From positions 434,001 to 498,000 of the forward strand of contig NZ_CP012479.1 of NCBI RefSeq assembly GCF_001281315.1: 64,000 bases of DNA, written 5' to 3'. Shown here piece after piece: positions 1 to 11,329 of the stretch. The translations under genes and the position numbers were made by a program. This DNA comes from Arthrobacter sp. ERGS1:01. GTDB lineage: Bacteria; Actinomycetota; Actinomycetes; Actinomycetales; Micrococcaceae. The notes beneath the pieces were generated by a model. The model made no database searches. It was not told the origin of the DNA and saw only the letters and a program-made list of their open reading frames with translations. Positions within the stretch are counted from its first letter, which is position 1. Every line of letters starts with the position of its first letter.

Positions 1-1234
1 AGTTCTGGTCCACCGTGGTGGCGTTGCCCGTGGCGTTGATGGTCTGGTTGGACGGGTCCCACGTCCACCGACCCCGCAGGGCCTCCACACTGGAGGCGGA
101 GAGGACCGTGGGCAGCCAGGTGCTGGACAGCCCCACAATGGACACCGAGGTGGTGGTTTCCGTGTGCGGAACGGCCGAGTTCGGCCCAAAATCGGGGCTC
201 AAGTTGCTCAGCGCCGCGCTCAGGTCCTTGGGGACGGCCGACGGTTTCCAGACCTTTCCGGAGAAGTCCTCCAGGGTGCTCATGCGCATGTACTGGGCGC
301 CGCCGGCGTCGGTCAGGTACGTCATGGTGACCGTGCCCGATTGTGAGCGGAGGTCGTTGCCCAGCGAAATCATCGGATCCAGGCCGGACACGTCACCGCC
401 CGTGCCGATCCGGGATCCTTGCGGAAACACGCCCTGGGTGAAGCCGGGGATCACCACGGGAAGCAGGGTCATCAACAGTACGACGGCGGCGCCCAGGGCC
501 GCTGCCCTGCGCAGGGTTCCGCTGGGGGGCCGGTTGGCGGCCGGGCGCAGGATGCCGTCCGGGGCGTACCAGCGGCAGCAGCCCAGGATGAGCAGGTAGC
601 CGATGGCGGCACCGGCAAAGCCCGTCGCGCCAACGCCGTCGGCCGTTGTCAGCGACGCCGGCAGCAGCACCAGGACGATCGCAATCCCGCTGACCGCCGG
701 CAACGCCACGGTGATGGCCAGGGTGTCCAGCAGGATCGCCACGAAGCCGAGCCCGGCGCAGATGACAAAGATGATCCCGGTATCCAGCGGCACGGGCGTG
801 CTGCTGACCATGATGGTGTCGGCGGCGTCGCCGGCCAGGGCGGCAGCCGCGTCCAGGGAGTGCGAGGACGGGATGACGCCCAGATAGGCGGTGCCGGCAA
901 AGAACCCCAGCGTCAGGCCCATGATCAAGCCGACAATCGCCCCCACGGGAGCCCAAGGCGCCAGCCGCGGGTAGCGGCGCAGCAAGGCCGGCGGCAGCAC
1001 GGTGAACGCCGTGACCAGGGCCGCGTGCGGGAACCAGCTGTTGTCCAGCAATACACCGTTCAGGCTCAGCGAGCTGGCCATCACGGCGCCAAAGATGACC
1101 AGGGCAAGCACCCACCGGGCCGGCCCGGTGGCGGGCGGGCCCAGGCTGTGCCGGATCGCTCCCCGCCAGCCGCCGGGGCCGTCGTCGTCGGACCCGCCGT
1201 GCATGGGTCGGGAGCCGGGGATGGTGCCGGTCAT
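1..1234 (-). CDS. TgpA-like transglutaminase membrane protein, N-terminal part (truncated by window edge)
   Basis: The 411 visible residues begin with MTGTIPGSRP. A hydrophilic start of about 35 residues is followed by roughly six hydrophobic segments up to residue 215 (for example WVLALVIFGAVMASSLSL), then an extracytoplasmic stretch beginning around residue 235 (VVIPGFTQGVFPQGSRIG). This matches the DUF3488/TgpA_N membrane half of TgpA-type proteins; the transglutaminase-like core would lie beyond base 1 and is not seen. The start ATG (1234-1232) overlaps the TGA of the upstream DUF58 gene in an ATGA, so translation is probably coupled. MoxR-DUF58-transglutaminase operons are widespread, and the TgpA member is proposed to act at the cell surface. 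The exact substrate cannot be read from the sequence. Confidence 0.8.
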   Translation of the reverse strand, partial: MTGTIPGSRPMHGGSDDDGPGGWRGAIRHSLGPPATGPARWVLALVIFGAVMASSLSLNGVLLDNSWFPHAALVTAFTVLPPALLRRYPRLAPWAPVGAIVGLIMGLTLGFFAGTAYLGVIPSSHSLDAAAALAGDAADTIMVSSTPVPLDTGIIFVICAGLGFVAILLDTLAITVALPAVSGIAIVLVLLPASLTTADGVGATGFAGAAIGYLLILGCCRWYAPDGILRPAANRPPSGTLRRAAALGAAVVLLMTLLPVVIPGFTQGVFPQGSRIGTGGDVSGLDPMISLGNDLRSQSGTVTMTYLTDAGGAQYMRMSTLEDFSGKVWKPSAVPKDLSAALSNLSPDFGPNSAVPHTETTTSVSIVGLSSTWLPTVLSASSVEALRGRWTWDPSNQTINATGNATTVDQN

Positions 1235-2604
1235 GGGATTCTCCGGGGGGTGCGCGGCAGGTGCGGGCCGCCGGTGGTCGGTGCGGGCAGCGGGGCGGGG
1301 GCGTCGACCTCGGACCAGGCCTGCAGCAGGGGAGTGTCGGGTGTTGCGGCGACAGCCTGCCAGCCGGCCCTGCGCAAAATGGCCAACGGCTCCTCCATGG
1401 CTGCCGGATCCGGGCAGACCACCAGAGCGTAGGCGCCCTCTGTGGCCTCGATGACGCCGGCCAGCATCATGGCGTCGGAGTGCGAGAGCATGCCGGTGAC
1501 GGCAATGACGGGTCCCCGCCGGCGGGTCTGGATCAGCTTGTCGGCGAGCATGTCGGAAAGCACGGCCGCCGGCTCGCCCCGGCCGGGGGCCTGCTGGGGG
1601 GTGCGGAGCTCCAGCGCGGCCAGCGCCTGGGCCACCGCCAGGGTGCCCGACTGGCCGGCAAAGTCCTCCCTGTCCGGTTCCGGCGCGGAGCGGGAGGACC
1701 GGAAGCCCGGCAGCCCCTCCTCGTCCAGGACGCGCAGCGAATAGCTGCGCTCCACCAGGTGCGTGGCGATGGAAACGGCCGCCACCACGGCCCATTCAAA
1801 GGCGGGCGTGGTCAGGAGTGCGTCCGACCGGCCGCCCGGTTTGTGGACGCCGCCGTAGGCCCACAGCCGCTGGTCGAGTACCAGGGCCGCCTCGGGGGTC
1901 GTGACGGATTCCTCGGCGCGGACCATGAGTTTGCCCTGCCGCGCCGTGGCCGGCCAGTGGACCCGCCGCATGGGATCGCCGTGCCGGTACTCGCGCGTCA
2001 TGATGTCGTCGTCGCTGGGGTTCGCCTGCTGGCGGGTGGTGCGCGAGCCGTCCTGGCCGCGCCCGCCGGTCAGCGACATTTCCGGCAGCACGACGGCGGC
2101 CGGGGCCACCGTGAGCGTGTCGCCGGCGTCGAGCTTGCGTTCGAGCAGGGCCACGTCGAACGGGTCGCCGAACTTGGCCGTCAACGGGCCCAGCGTGAGC
2201 ACGCCGCGCCGGGTGGGGTGCAGTCGGTAGCTGTAACGGCTGATCCGGCTGCGCGGCGCCATGGGCTGGGGGTAGTCAAAACGGGGCACGTTAATAAGGT
2301 GTGCCGGGAGCTGTTCGGCCAGCCGGGCACGGGCGCCGCCGGGCGTGCTGCCCTGCACCTCCAGGGTGACGGTCGCCGTCGTGCCCGTTTCCACGAAGGC
2401 GGGGGAGCAGCTGCGCCGCACGGTGAAGCCCGGGGCAAACAGGTGCAGCCCGGCGCTCGCCAAAGGGGGCAGGGCCAGCAGGAACAGGGCCGCCACGAGC
2501 AGGTCGCGGCGGCCCAATACCTGGGCGAACAAGAGCGAAAGCAGGCCGGCGGCGATGAGAAGCCAGCCACGGGGACGGAAGAGCCTGGAGGGAATCGCGC
2601 TCAT
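1231..2604 (-). CDS. DUF58 domain-containing protein
   Basis: This 457-residue protein starts with two hydrophobic segments (about residues 13-28 and 33-52), then a beta-rich region and the DUF58 signature REYRHGDPMRRVHW near residues 205-220. DUF58 proteins have a VWA-like fold, are membrane associated, and are almost always encoded next to a MoxR ATPase, as here: it sits 3 bases downstream of moxR and overlaps the TgpA-like gene by 4 bases. The three genes form one minus-strand operon. The family is thought to be a folding or assembly partner of MoxR, but its molecular role is not established. The C-terminus is alanine/proline-rich and variable. Confidence 0.85.
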   Translation of the reverse strand: MSAIPSRLFRPRGWLLIAAGLLSLLFAQVLGRRDLLVAALFLLALPPLASAGLHLFAPGFTVRRSCSPAFVETGTTATVTLEVQGSTPGGARARLAEQLPAHLINVPRFDYPQPMAPRSRISRYSYRLHPTRRGVLTLGPLTAKFGDPFDVALLERKLDAGDTLTVAPAAVVLPEMSLTGGRGQDGSRTTRQQANPSDDDIMTREYRHGDPMRRVHWPATARQGKLMVRAEESVTTPEAALVLDQRLWAYGGVHKPGGRSDALLTTPAFEWAVVAAVSIATHLVERSYSLRVLDEEGLPGFRSSRSAPEPDREDFAGQSGTLAVAQALAALELRTPQQAPGRGEPAAVLSDMLADKLIQTRRRGPVIAVTGMLSHSDAMMLAGVIEATEGAYALVVCPDPAAMEEPLAILRRAGWQAVAATPDTPLLQAWSEVDAPAPLPAPTTGGPHLPRTPRRIP

Positions 2605-2607
2605 TGG

Positions 2608-3636
<1,029 letters not shown>

Positions 3637-3772
3637 AAGCGTCTCTCGCGGGTGCATGCCCAACCTTTCGAGTCCAAGTGGTGCCACGGAAGTGTTCGTC
3701 TGTGACCCACGCTACTAGTATGCGGCGAGAACGGAGGAACGTGACCGTTCCGGATGGGTAAAGTTGACTTTC

Positions 3773-4690
3773 ATGTGCTCCACGGACATCCCCCGCCCCT
3801 ACCGCCGCGACCCAATCGACGCCGAAAACACCGGTTCCGGGAAGGACGACGCCGGCACCTCGCGCCCGCGCTACGCCCCCGCGCCGCCGCCGTTGCCCGT
3901 TCCCGTGTACGACAACCACACGCACTTCGACTTCGATGATGCACCCGTGGCGCTCGCCGATGCACTTGACGCCGCCGAGGCCGTGGGCATTGCCGGCGCC
4001 GTACAGGTGGGCTGCGACCTGGAATCGTCCCGTTTCACCGTGGCCGCCGTGGACGCCGATCCGCGCGTGCTGGGCGCCGTCGCCATCCACCCCAACGACG
4101 CACCCGAGCTGGCCGGCGTCGGCGCCCTCGACGCCGCGCTCGCGGAAATTGACGCGATGGCCGCGCACCCGCGCATCAGGGCCATCGGGGAGACCGGGCT
4201 GGACTATTTCCGCACAGGCCCCGACGGTGTGGCGGACCAGAAATATTCCTTCCGCCGGCACATTGAAATCGCAAAAAAGCACTCGCTTGCCTTGCAGATC
4301 CACGACCGTGATGCGCACGCCGACGTGGTGGAGGTTTTGGCTGCCGAAGGCGCCCCGGAGACAGTGGTCTTTCACTGCTTCTCGGGGGATGCGGAACTGG
4401 CCAAAATTTGTAACGACAACGGCTGGTACATGTCGTTTTCGGGCACGTTGACGTTTAAGAATGCAAAGAATTTGCGCGAGGCCCTGGCGGTGGCCGATCC
4501 GGCGCTTCTGCTGGTGGAAACCGACGCACCATTCTTGACGCCGCATCCGCACCGCGGACGCCCGAATGCCAGCTATATGCTGCCCTACACGGTGCAAAGC
4601 ATGGGTCAATTGATGGGCCGCGACCTGGCCGATTTGGGGTTGCTCCTGCGCAACAATACGGAGGCCGTTTACGGGTCCTGGGCGGTGTGA
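3773..4690 (+). CDS. tatD: TatD family metal-dependent hydrolase (DNase)
   Basis: A 305-residue TIM-barrel hydrolase of the TatD family. The metal-binding HTH (YDNHTHFDFD) is near residue 49, the conserved GETGLDYFR near 143, a QIHDRDAH histidine, FHCFSGD, and the C-terminal ETDAPFLTPHPHRGRPN that carries the last catalytic Asp. TatD enzymes are 3'-5' exonucleases or DNases with roles in DNA repair and turnover. The start is ATG 3773; an in-frame TTG at 3764 would add three residues. An N-terminal extension of about 45 proline/charge-rich residues before the barrel is typical of actinobacterial members. Position directly upstream of the rpf gene and ksgA-ispE follows the conserved actinobacterial order. 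Confidence 0.9.
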   Translation: MCSTDIPRPYRRDPIDAENTGSGKDDAGTSRPRYAPAPPPLPVPVYDNHTHFDFDDAPVALADALDAAEAVGIAGAVQVGCDLESSRFTVAAVDADPRVLGAVAIHPNDAPELAGVGALDAALAEIDAMAAHPRIRAIGETGLDYFRTGPDGVADQKYSFRRHIEIAKKHSLALQIHDRDAHADVVEVLAAEGAPETVVFHCFSGDAELAKICNDNGWYMSFSGTLTFKNAKNLREALAVADPALLLVETDAPFLTPHPHRGRPNASYMLPYTVQSMGQLMGRDLADLGLLLRNNTEAVYGSWAV

Positions 4691-4703
4691 TTAAGGCCCC
4701 TGA

Positions 4704-4734
4704 CCGTTATCAAACCTTGTCTTGTTGATAACGG
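4704..4734. promoter_or_regulatory. Perfect 10-bp dyad in the tatD-rpf intergenic region
   Basis: CCGTTATCAA (4704-4713) and TTGATAACGG (4725-4734) form a perfect inverted repeat with an 11-base spacer, followed by TTAGGTTACG. There is no T-run after either arm, so an operator or promoter-proximal site for the downstream rpf gene is more likely than a tatD terminator. The binding protein is unknown. Confidence 0.5.
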
Positions 4735-4850
4735 TTAGGTTACGCTGAAGGACTATTAGCCGTGGTCGGGGAAGGCCAACGGATGAATAGCTGCTGGATC
4801 CACCGTTCAATTGGGGTCCGGCAGAGACCGTTCGCGACGAACATTTTGCG

Positions 4851-4890
4851 GGACATTTGCCCAGGTACCACCCGGGCAAAAATGCCCCTG
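4851..4890 (+). promoter_or_regulatory. Competing hairpins in the rpf 5' leader
   Basis: TTTGCCC (4856-4862) can pair with GGGCAAA (4874-4880). Alternatively GGGCA (4874-4878) can pair with TGCCC (4883-4887) across four A residues. The two pairings share bases and exclude each other, an arrangement seen in attenuators. A further CATTTGCC/GGCAAATG-like pairing with 4889-4900 is possible. No known riboswitch consensus was recognised. The leader from the dyad to the GTG start is about 210 bases. Confidence 0.35.
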
Positions 4891-4930
4891 CCAAATGCTC
4901 CTCATTCCCCGTGCCCGGGTGCTCTAGTAG

Positions 4931-6139
<1,209 letters not shown>

Positions 6140-6167
6140 GCAGCCACCTGGCACCCCTCGTTTTGCC

Positions 6168-6212
6168 CGCGCTCCCCGGAAGACTTTTACAGTCGCCGGG
6201 GAGCGCGTTCTT
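6168..6212 (+). terminator. Rho-independent terminator after rpf
   Basis: CGCGCTCCCCGG (6168-6179) pairs perfectly with CCGGGGAGCGCG (6196-6207) over a 16-base loop and is followed by TTCTTTAA. This is a 12-bp GC-rich stem directly after the rpf stop codon. Confidence 0.8.
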
Positions 6213-6222
6213 TAATAGCGGA

Positions 6223-6235
6223 TACGATTGTGCAG
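6223..6235 (+). promoter_or_regulatory. Putative -10 element for a leaderless ksgA transcript
   Basis: TACGAT (6223-6228) lies seven bases before the only in-frame start, GTG 6235, and no Shine-Dalgarno sequence precedes that start. The pattern TANNNT followed about 7 bases later by the start codon is common for leaderless genes in actinobacteria. No good -35 box is visible; the preceding terminator separates this promoter from rpf. Confidence 0.4.
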
Positions 6236-7113
6236 TGACCTCGCCCCAACCCAGCCCCGCCACCCAGCCCCTTCTGGGCGCCACCGAAATCCGCCGCCTC
6301 GCGGAGGAAATCGGCGTGCGCCCCACCAAGACGCTGGGACAGAACTTTGTGATCGACGGCAACACAATCCGCCGGATCGTCGCCGCCGCCAACGTCGACC
6401 CCGCCGAAACCGTGCTGGAGGTGGGCCCCGGACTGGGCTCGCTGACGTTGGGGCTGCTGGACGCCGCCGCCCGCGTGGTGGCCGTGGAGATCGATCCCGT
6501 CCTGGCCGCAAAGCTGCCCTCCACCGTGGCCGCGTTCCGCCCGGAGAAGGCGGGCAACCTCGACGTCGTCCTCTCCGACGCGATGCGCGTGACCGAGCTG
6601 CCCGCCGAGCCAACAGCGCTGGTGGCCAACCTGCCGTACAACGTGGCCGTGCCCGTGGTGCTGCACCTGCTGGAGCACTTCCCGTCCCTCAAGCACGGGC
6701 TCGTCATGGTCCAGGACGAGGTGGCGGACCGCATGGTGGCCGGACCCGGTTCCAAGACGTACGGCGTGCCGTCAGTCAAGGGAGCCTGGTACTCGCAGAT
6801 GCGCAAGGCCGGCGTGATCGGCATGAACGTGTTCTGGCCGGCACCGAAGATTTCCTCGGGACTCGTGGAGTTCACCCGCCGCGAACCCCCCGTCACCCGG
6901 GCCAGCCGCCAGGAAGTCTTTGCCGTGATCGACGCCGCCTTCGCCCAACGCCGCAAGACGCTGCGGGCCGCGCTGGCCGGTTGGGCCGGGGGAGCGGCGG
7001 AGGCCGAACGCTTCCTGCGCATTGCCGGGGTCGACCCGACTGCGCGCGGCGAAGTCATCGACGTGGCCGCCTACGCCCGCATCGCCGAAGCCAAACTCCC
7101 GTTGATGGCCTAG
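6235..7113 (+). CDS. ksgA: 16S rRNA (adenine1518-N6/adenine1519-N6)-dimethyltransferase
   Basis: This 292-residue protein methylates the two adjacent adenosines in helix 45 of 16S rRNA, using SAM, late in small-subunit assembly. Motifs are TLGQNFVID near residues 36-44, the SAM-binding [11 protein letters not shown] near 63-73, the acidic VEID after strand 2, and the catalytic NLPYN near 129. Length is normal for actinobacterial KsgA. The GTG start at 6235 is the only sensible one and is probably leaderless. ispE begins five bases after its stop, so the two are likely cotranscribed. Confidence 0.94.
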   Translation: MTSPQPSPATQPLLGATEIRRLAEEIGVRPTKTLGQNFVIDGNTIRRIVAAANVDPAETVLEVGPGLGSLTLGLLDAAARVVAVEIDPVLAAKLPSTVAAFRPEKAGNLDVVLSDAMRVTELPAEPTALVANLPYNVAVPVVLHLLEHFPSLKHGLVMVQDEVADRMVAGPGSKTYGVPSVKGAWYSQMRKAGVIGMNVFWPAPKISSGLVEFTRREPPVTRASRQEVFAVIDAAFAQRRKTLRAALAGWAGGAAEAERFLRIAGVDPTARGEVIDVAAYARIAEAKLPLMA

Positions 7114-7118
7114 CCTTC

Positions 7119-8150
7119 ATGGAACCGTTGAGCCCCCGCGACCGCGCAGGACGGCCTGCCCTGTCCAGTACCCCGGGCAGCCTGCTGGGCGAGGAATACG
7201 ACTGGGCCGGCCGGCCCCGGCACGTGCGCGTCAAGGCCCCCGGCAAGATCAACGTCTCCTTCCGGGTGGGGCCGCTGCGCGAGGACGGCTACCACTCCGT
7301 GGCCAGCACGTACCTGGCCGTGTCGCTGTACGAGGAAGTCTCCGCGACCGCCAAGCCCGGCACCCCACCCGACGACGTCACCATCAGCGTCAGCGCCAAC
7401 AGCACGCTGTCCCCGGAGCAGCTCGCCGGCATCCCGCTGGACGGGACCAACCTGGCGGTCCGTGCCGCCCGGCTCGTGGCCGACATCAGCGAGAATGCCT
7501 GTGGCGTGCACCTGGAAATCACCAAGCACGTCCCCATCGCCGGCGGCATGGGCGGCGGATCGGCCGACGCCGCCGCGGCACTCGTGGCCGCCGACGCGCT
7601 CTGGCACACGGGCCTCTCCCGGGAAGAGCTCTCCATTCTCGGCTCCGAACTGGGCGCCGACGTGCCGTTCGCGCTCCTGGGGGGCGCCGCCGTCGGACTT
7701 GGCATTGGGGACAAGCTCACCGCGGCCCTCGCGCCGGAACCGCTGCACTGGGTGCTGCTGCAATCGGAGTTCGGGCTGTCCACGCCGGTCGTGTTTGGCG
7801 CCCTGGATGCGCAGCGGGCCGGGAACGAGCCGGCCGCGCCGCGGCACGTCGATCCGCACATCCTGGCCGCCCTGCGGGCCGGGGATCCTCGCGGGCTGGC
7901 GCCGTTCCTCGCCAACGATCTCCAGGAGCCCGCAGTCTCCCTGGCACCCGGACTTGCCAAGCTGCTGGCCGCCGGGCTGGAACGTGGCGCACTCGCTGCC
8001 ATGGTCTCGGGTTCCGGGCCCACCATCGCCCTGCTGGCCGAGGACGCCGAACACGCCCAATTCCTGGCCGAATCGCTGTCCGCCGCCGGGCACACGGCAC
8101 AAGCCGTTGAGGGGCCCGTGCACGGGGCCCACCTGGTTTTTGACGCATGA
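7119..8150 (+). CDS. ispE: 4-diphosphocytidyl-2-C-methyl-D-erythritol kinase
   Basis: A GHMP kinase of 343 residues that phosphorylates CDP-methylerythritol at the 2-hydroxyl in the non-mevalonate isoprenoid pathway. The family entry motif VRVKAPGKINV is near residues 35-45, the ATP-binding PIAGGMGGGSADAA at 139-152, and the C-terminal SGSGPTIALL closes the site. The ATG at 7119 gives about 30 residues more than typical IspE proteins, which usually begin just before the KINV motif, so a GTG near 7221 cannot be excluded. It is tightly linked to ksgA, as in other actinobacteria. Confidence 0.92.
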   Translation: MEPLSPRDRAGRPALSSTPGSLLGEEYDWAGRPRHVRVKAPGKINVSFRVGPLREDGYHSVASTYLAVSLYEEVSATAKPGTPPDDVTISVSANSTLSPEQLAGIPLDGTNLAVRAARLVADISENACGVHLEITKHVPIAGGMGGGSADAAAALVAADALWHTGLSREELSILGSELGADVPFALLGGAAVGLGIGDKLTAALAPEPLHWVLLQSEFGLSTPVVFGALDAQRAGNEPAAPRHVDPHILAALRAGDPRGLAPFLANDLQEPAVSLAPGLAKLLAAGLERGALAAMVSGSGPTIALLAEDAEHAQFLAESLSAAGHTAQAVEGPVHGAHLVFDA

Positions 8151-8192
8151 ATTCCTTAGTGCAAATTTTCCTTTTAATGAAAGTGGTTTGAC

Positions 8193-9980
<1,788 letters not shown>

Positions 9981-9997
9981 TCCGCGCCGAACCCGTG

Positions 9998-10036
9998 GCG
10001 GGTTTTGCGTAGGACAGTGTTCCACGCAAGACCCGC
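9998..10036. repeat. GC-rich palindrome upstream of the first AbiEi/Vsr-like gene
   Basis: GCGGGTTTTGCGT (9998-10010) pairs with ACGCAAGACCCGC (10024-10036) with one G-U wobble. The right arm extended, GTTCCACGCAAGACCCGC (10019-10036), recurs 17/18 identical at 10978-10995, inside the 3' end of the adjacent gene, so the gene is flanked by direct copies of the arm. Confidence 0.6.
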
Positions 10037-10157
10037 GGCGGGTTTGTCGCGGAACGTTTCGCGGCTGAATCCTCCACAGGGCAGCCCGGCCCGGCTCCCA
10101 TCCACAACTACGACACCGGGGCTGCCGCGGCCCGCCAATGTGGCTCACGCTGGTGCC

Positions 10158-11039
10158 ATGGGCACGTCAAAAAGCACGCAAAAGTTCCGCGCCGAAGCCG
10201 TCATCGCCGGTCTGGGCAAGGCGGTGCGGCAACGCGATCTGCTGAAACTTGGCGTGTCGACCCGGCAGATCCGCCTGGCCCTCGACGATGGCCGCATTGT
10301 TCGCGTTGCCCGCGGCTACTACGCGCTGCCCGGCGTGGAGGCACTCGAGATCTATTTGGCCCGGAACCAAGCCCGGCTCAGCTGCATGAGCAAAGTCGCG
10401 GAGCTGGGTCTGTGGCTTCTCAACGAACCGGCGGCACCCCACGTTGCCGCGGCGCACGGACACCCGATTCCCGGCTGTGTGGTGCACCGGGTCATGGGCG
10501 GGCAGACACTGCTTGACCTGCTGCGGCAGTGCGTCAAATGCGGCACCGAGCTCGAAGCCCTCGTCATCGTCGAATCTGCTGTGGTCAAAGGGAAATGCTC
10601 GATCGGAAGTTTACGGGAAGCCTTTACCGGGCGGGAGGATGCTGCGGGCCGGGCAATCCTGGATCTGATCGACCCGCAGTCAATGTCGATCGCCGAAACC
10701 TGCGGACGCTACCACCTGCGCAAGGCCGGCTACAACGTCCAGGGCCAGGCTTATGTCAAGGACGCGGGACACCTTGACCTGCTCGTGGAAGGCGTGCTCG
10801 GCGTCGAACTCGACGGCCGGGAGTTCCACGACACCGCCAGCGGGTGGGAAGAGGACCTGCGGCGCGACACCATGTTCGTGGTGAACGGCGTGTGGAGGCT
10901 GCGCATACCGGCGGCCGTGGCACTCTACAAACCCGAATTGATGCTCGCATGGGTGTCCCAGGCCCTCGCCGCGATCCGTTCCACGCAAAACCCGCCCGCA
11001 GTCCCGCGTGGAACGTGCCGGCGGCCGGAAATTGTGTGA
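10158..11039 (+). CDS. AbiEi-type winged-helix protein with C-terminal Vsr/DUF559-like nuclease domain (copy 1)
   Basis: A 293-residue protein. Residues 1-60 resemble the AbiEi antitoxin N-terminal winged helix (AVRQRDLLKLGVSTRQIRLA, then the beta wing RVARGYYALPG). A middle region carries a CVKCG pair near residue 125. The C-terminal domain at about 200-285 has the PD-(D/E)XK-like pattern DAGHLDLLVEG, then VELDGREFH, then the EEDLRRD and GVWRLRIP strand of DUF559/Vsr-like nucleases. No toxin partner is adjacent. The last residues (STQNPPAVPRGT onward) are encoded by a palindromic repeat also found upstream. A close paralogue lies at 14052-14912. The start ATG 10158 lacks a strong ribosome site; a longer frame from 10005 is possible. 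Function is unknown; nuclease activity is inference. Confidence 0.75.
   Translation: MGTSKSTQKFRAEAVIAGLGKAVRQRDLLKLGVSTRQIRLALDDGRIVRVARGYYALPGVEALEIYLARNQARLSCMSKVAELGLWLLNEPAAPHVAAAHGHPIPGCVVHRVMGGQTLLDLLRQCVKCGTELEALVIVESAVVKGKCSIGSLREAFTGREDAAGRAILDLIDPQSMSIAETCGRYHLRKAGYNVQGQAYVKDAGHLDLLVEGVLGVELDGREFHDTASGWEEDLRRDTMFVVNGVWRLRIPAAVALYKPELMLAWVSQALAAIRSTQNPPAVPRGTCRRPEIV
10978..11014. repeat. Palindrome overlapping the 3' end of the first AbiEi/Vsr-like gene
   Basis: GTTCCACGC (10978-10986) pairs perfectly with GCGTGGAAC (11006-11014). The block 10978-10995 is a near-identical direct copy of 10019-10036 on the other side of the gene. The palindrome lies inside the coding frame, so the final dozen or so codons derive from repeat sequence. 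Confidence 0.6.
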
Positions 11040-11117
11040 ACTTTGACACGTGCCGGGCGGGAAAATTGGCCGCGCCGGCGGGGCCAAGTCGCGAAATGCG
11101 CCCTCTCCGTGGCACAC

Positions 11118-11123
11118 TATATT
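11118..11123 (+). promoter_or_regulatory. Putative -10 box for tRNA-Gln
   Basis: TATATT at 11118-11123 is the only strong -10-like hexamer before the tRNA, 35 bases upstream of its 5' end. No clear -35 hexamer is seen at the expected distance. Confidence 0.35.
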
Positions 11124-11157
11124 CTCGTGAGTCTCCCATAGGGGCAAGGCCTCACAT

Positions 11158-11229
11158 TCCGCTCTGGTGTAATGGCAGCACCCCAGCCTTTGGAGCTGTG
11201 GAGTATAGGTTCGAGTCCTATGGGCGGAA
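11158..11229 (+). tRNA. tRNA-Gln (anticodon TTG)
   Basis: A 72-base cloverleaf. Acceptor TCCGCTC pairs with GGGCGGA (one G-U), the D arm is GTG...CAC, and the anticodon loop CTTTGGA reads anticodon TTG. The T arm is ATAGG-TTCGAGT-CCTAT, with discriminator base A. The anticodon stem has one terminal mismatch (C-T). CCA is not encoded. The position between the ABC-F gene and glmU is plausible for actinobacteria. Confidence 0.93.
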
Positions 11230-11329
11230 CACCCTGATCTGAAGTACATGCCGTGAACGGGTACCATGGACTTGTTTCCAATTGCGTACGTTTGATCACG
11301 GACCATGGTCCGGGTAGGAGTGCCACTTA

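Noticed and set aside
419..1432. A 337-codon plus-strand frame opposite the TgpA-like gene
   Set aside because: Gly/Arg/Gln-rich antisense composition; the minus-strand frame shows membrane segments and operon overlap.
3741..3761. Six-codon reading frame with a good ribosome site (GGAGG, GTG) just before tatD
   Set aside because: Considered as a leader peptide, but it is too short, in another frame and without codon pattern; chance is likelier.
10158..11039. Type IV toxin-antitoxin operon (AbiE)
   Set aside because: Only the AbiEi-like N-terminal domain is present; there is no AbiEii nucleotidyltransferase gene beside either copy, and the C-terminus is nuclease-like.
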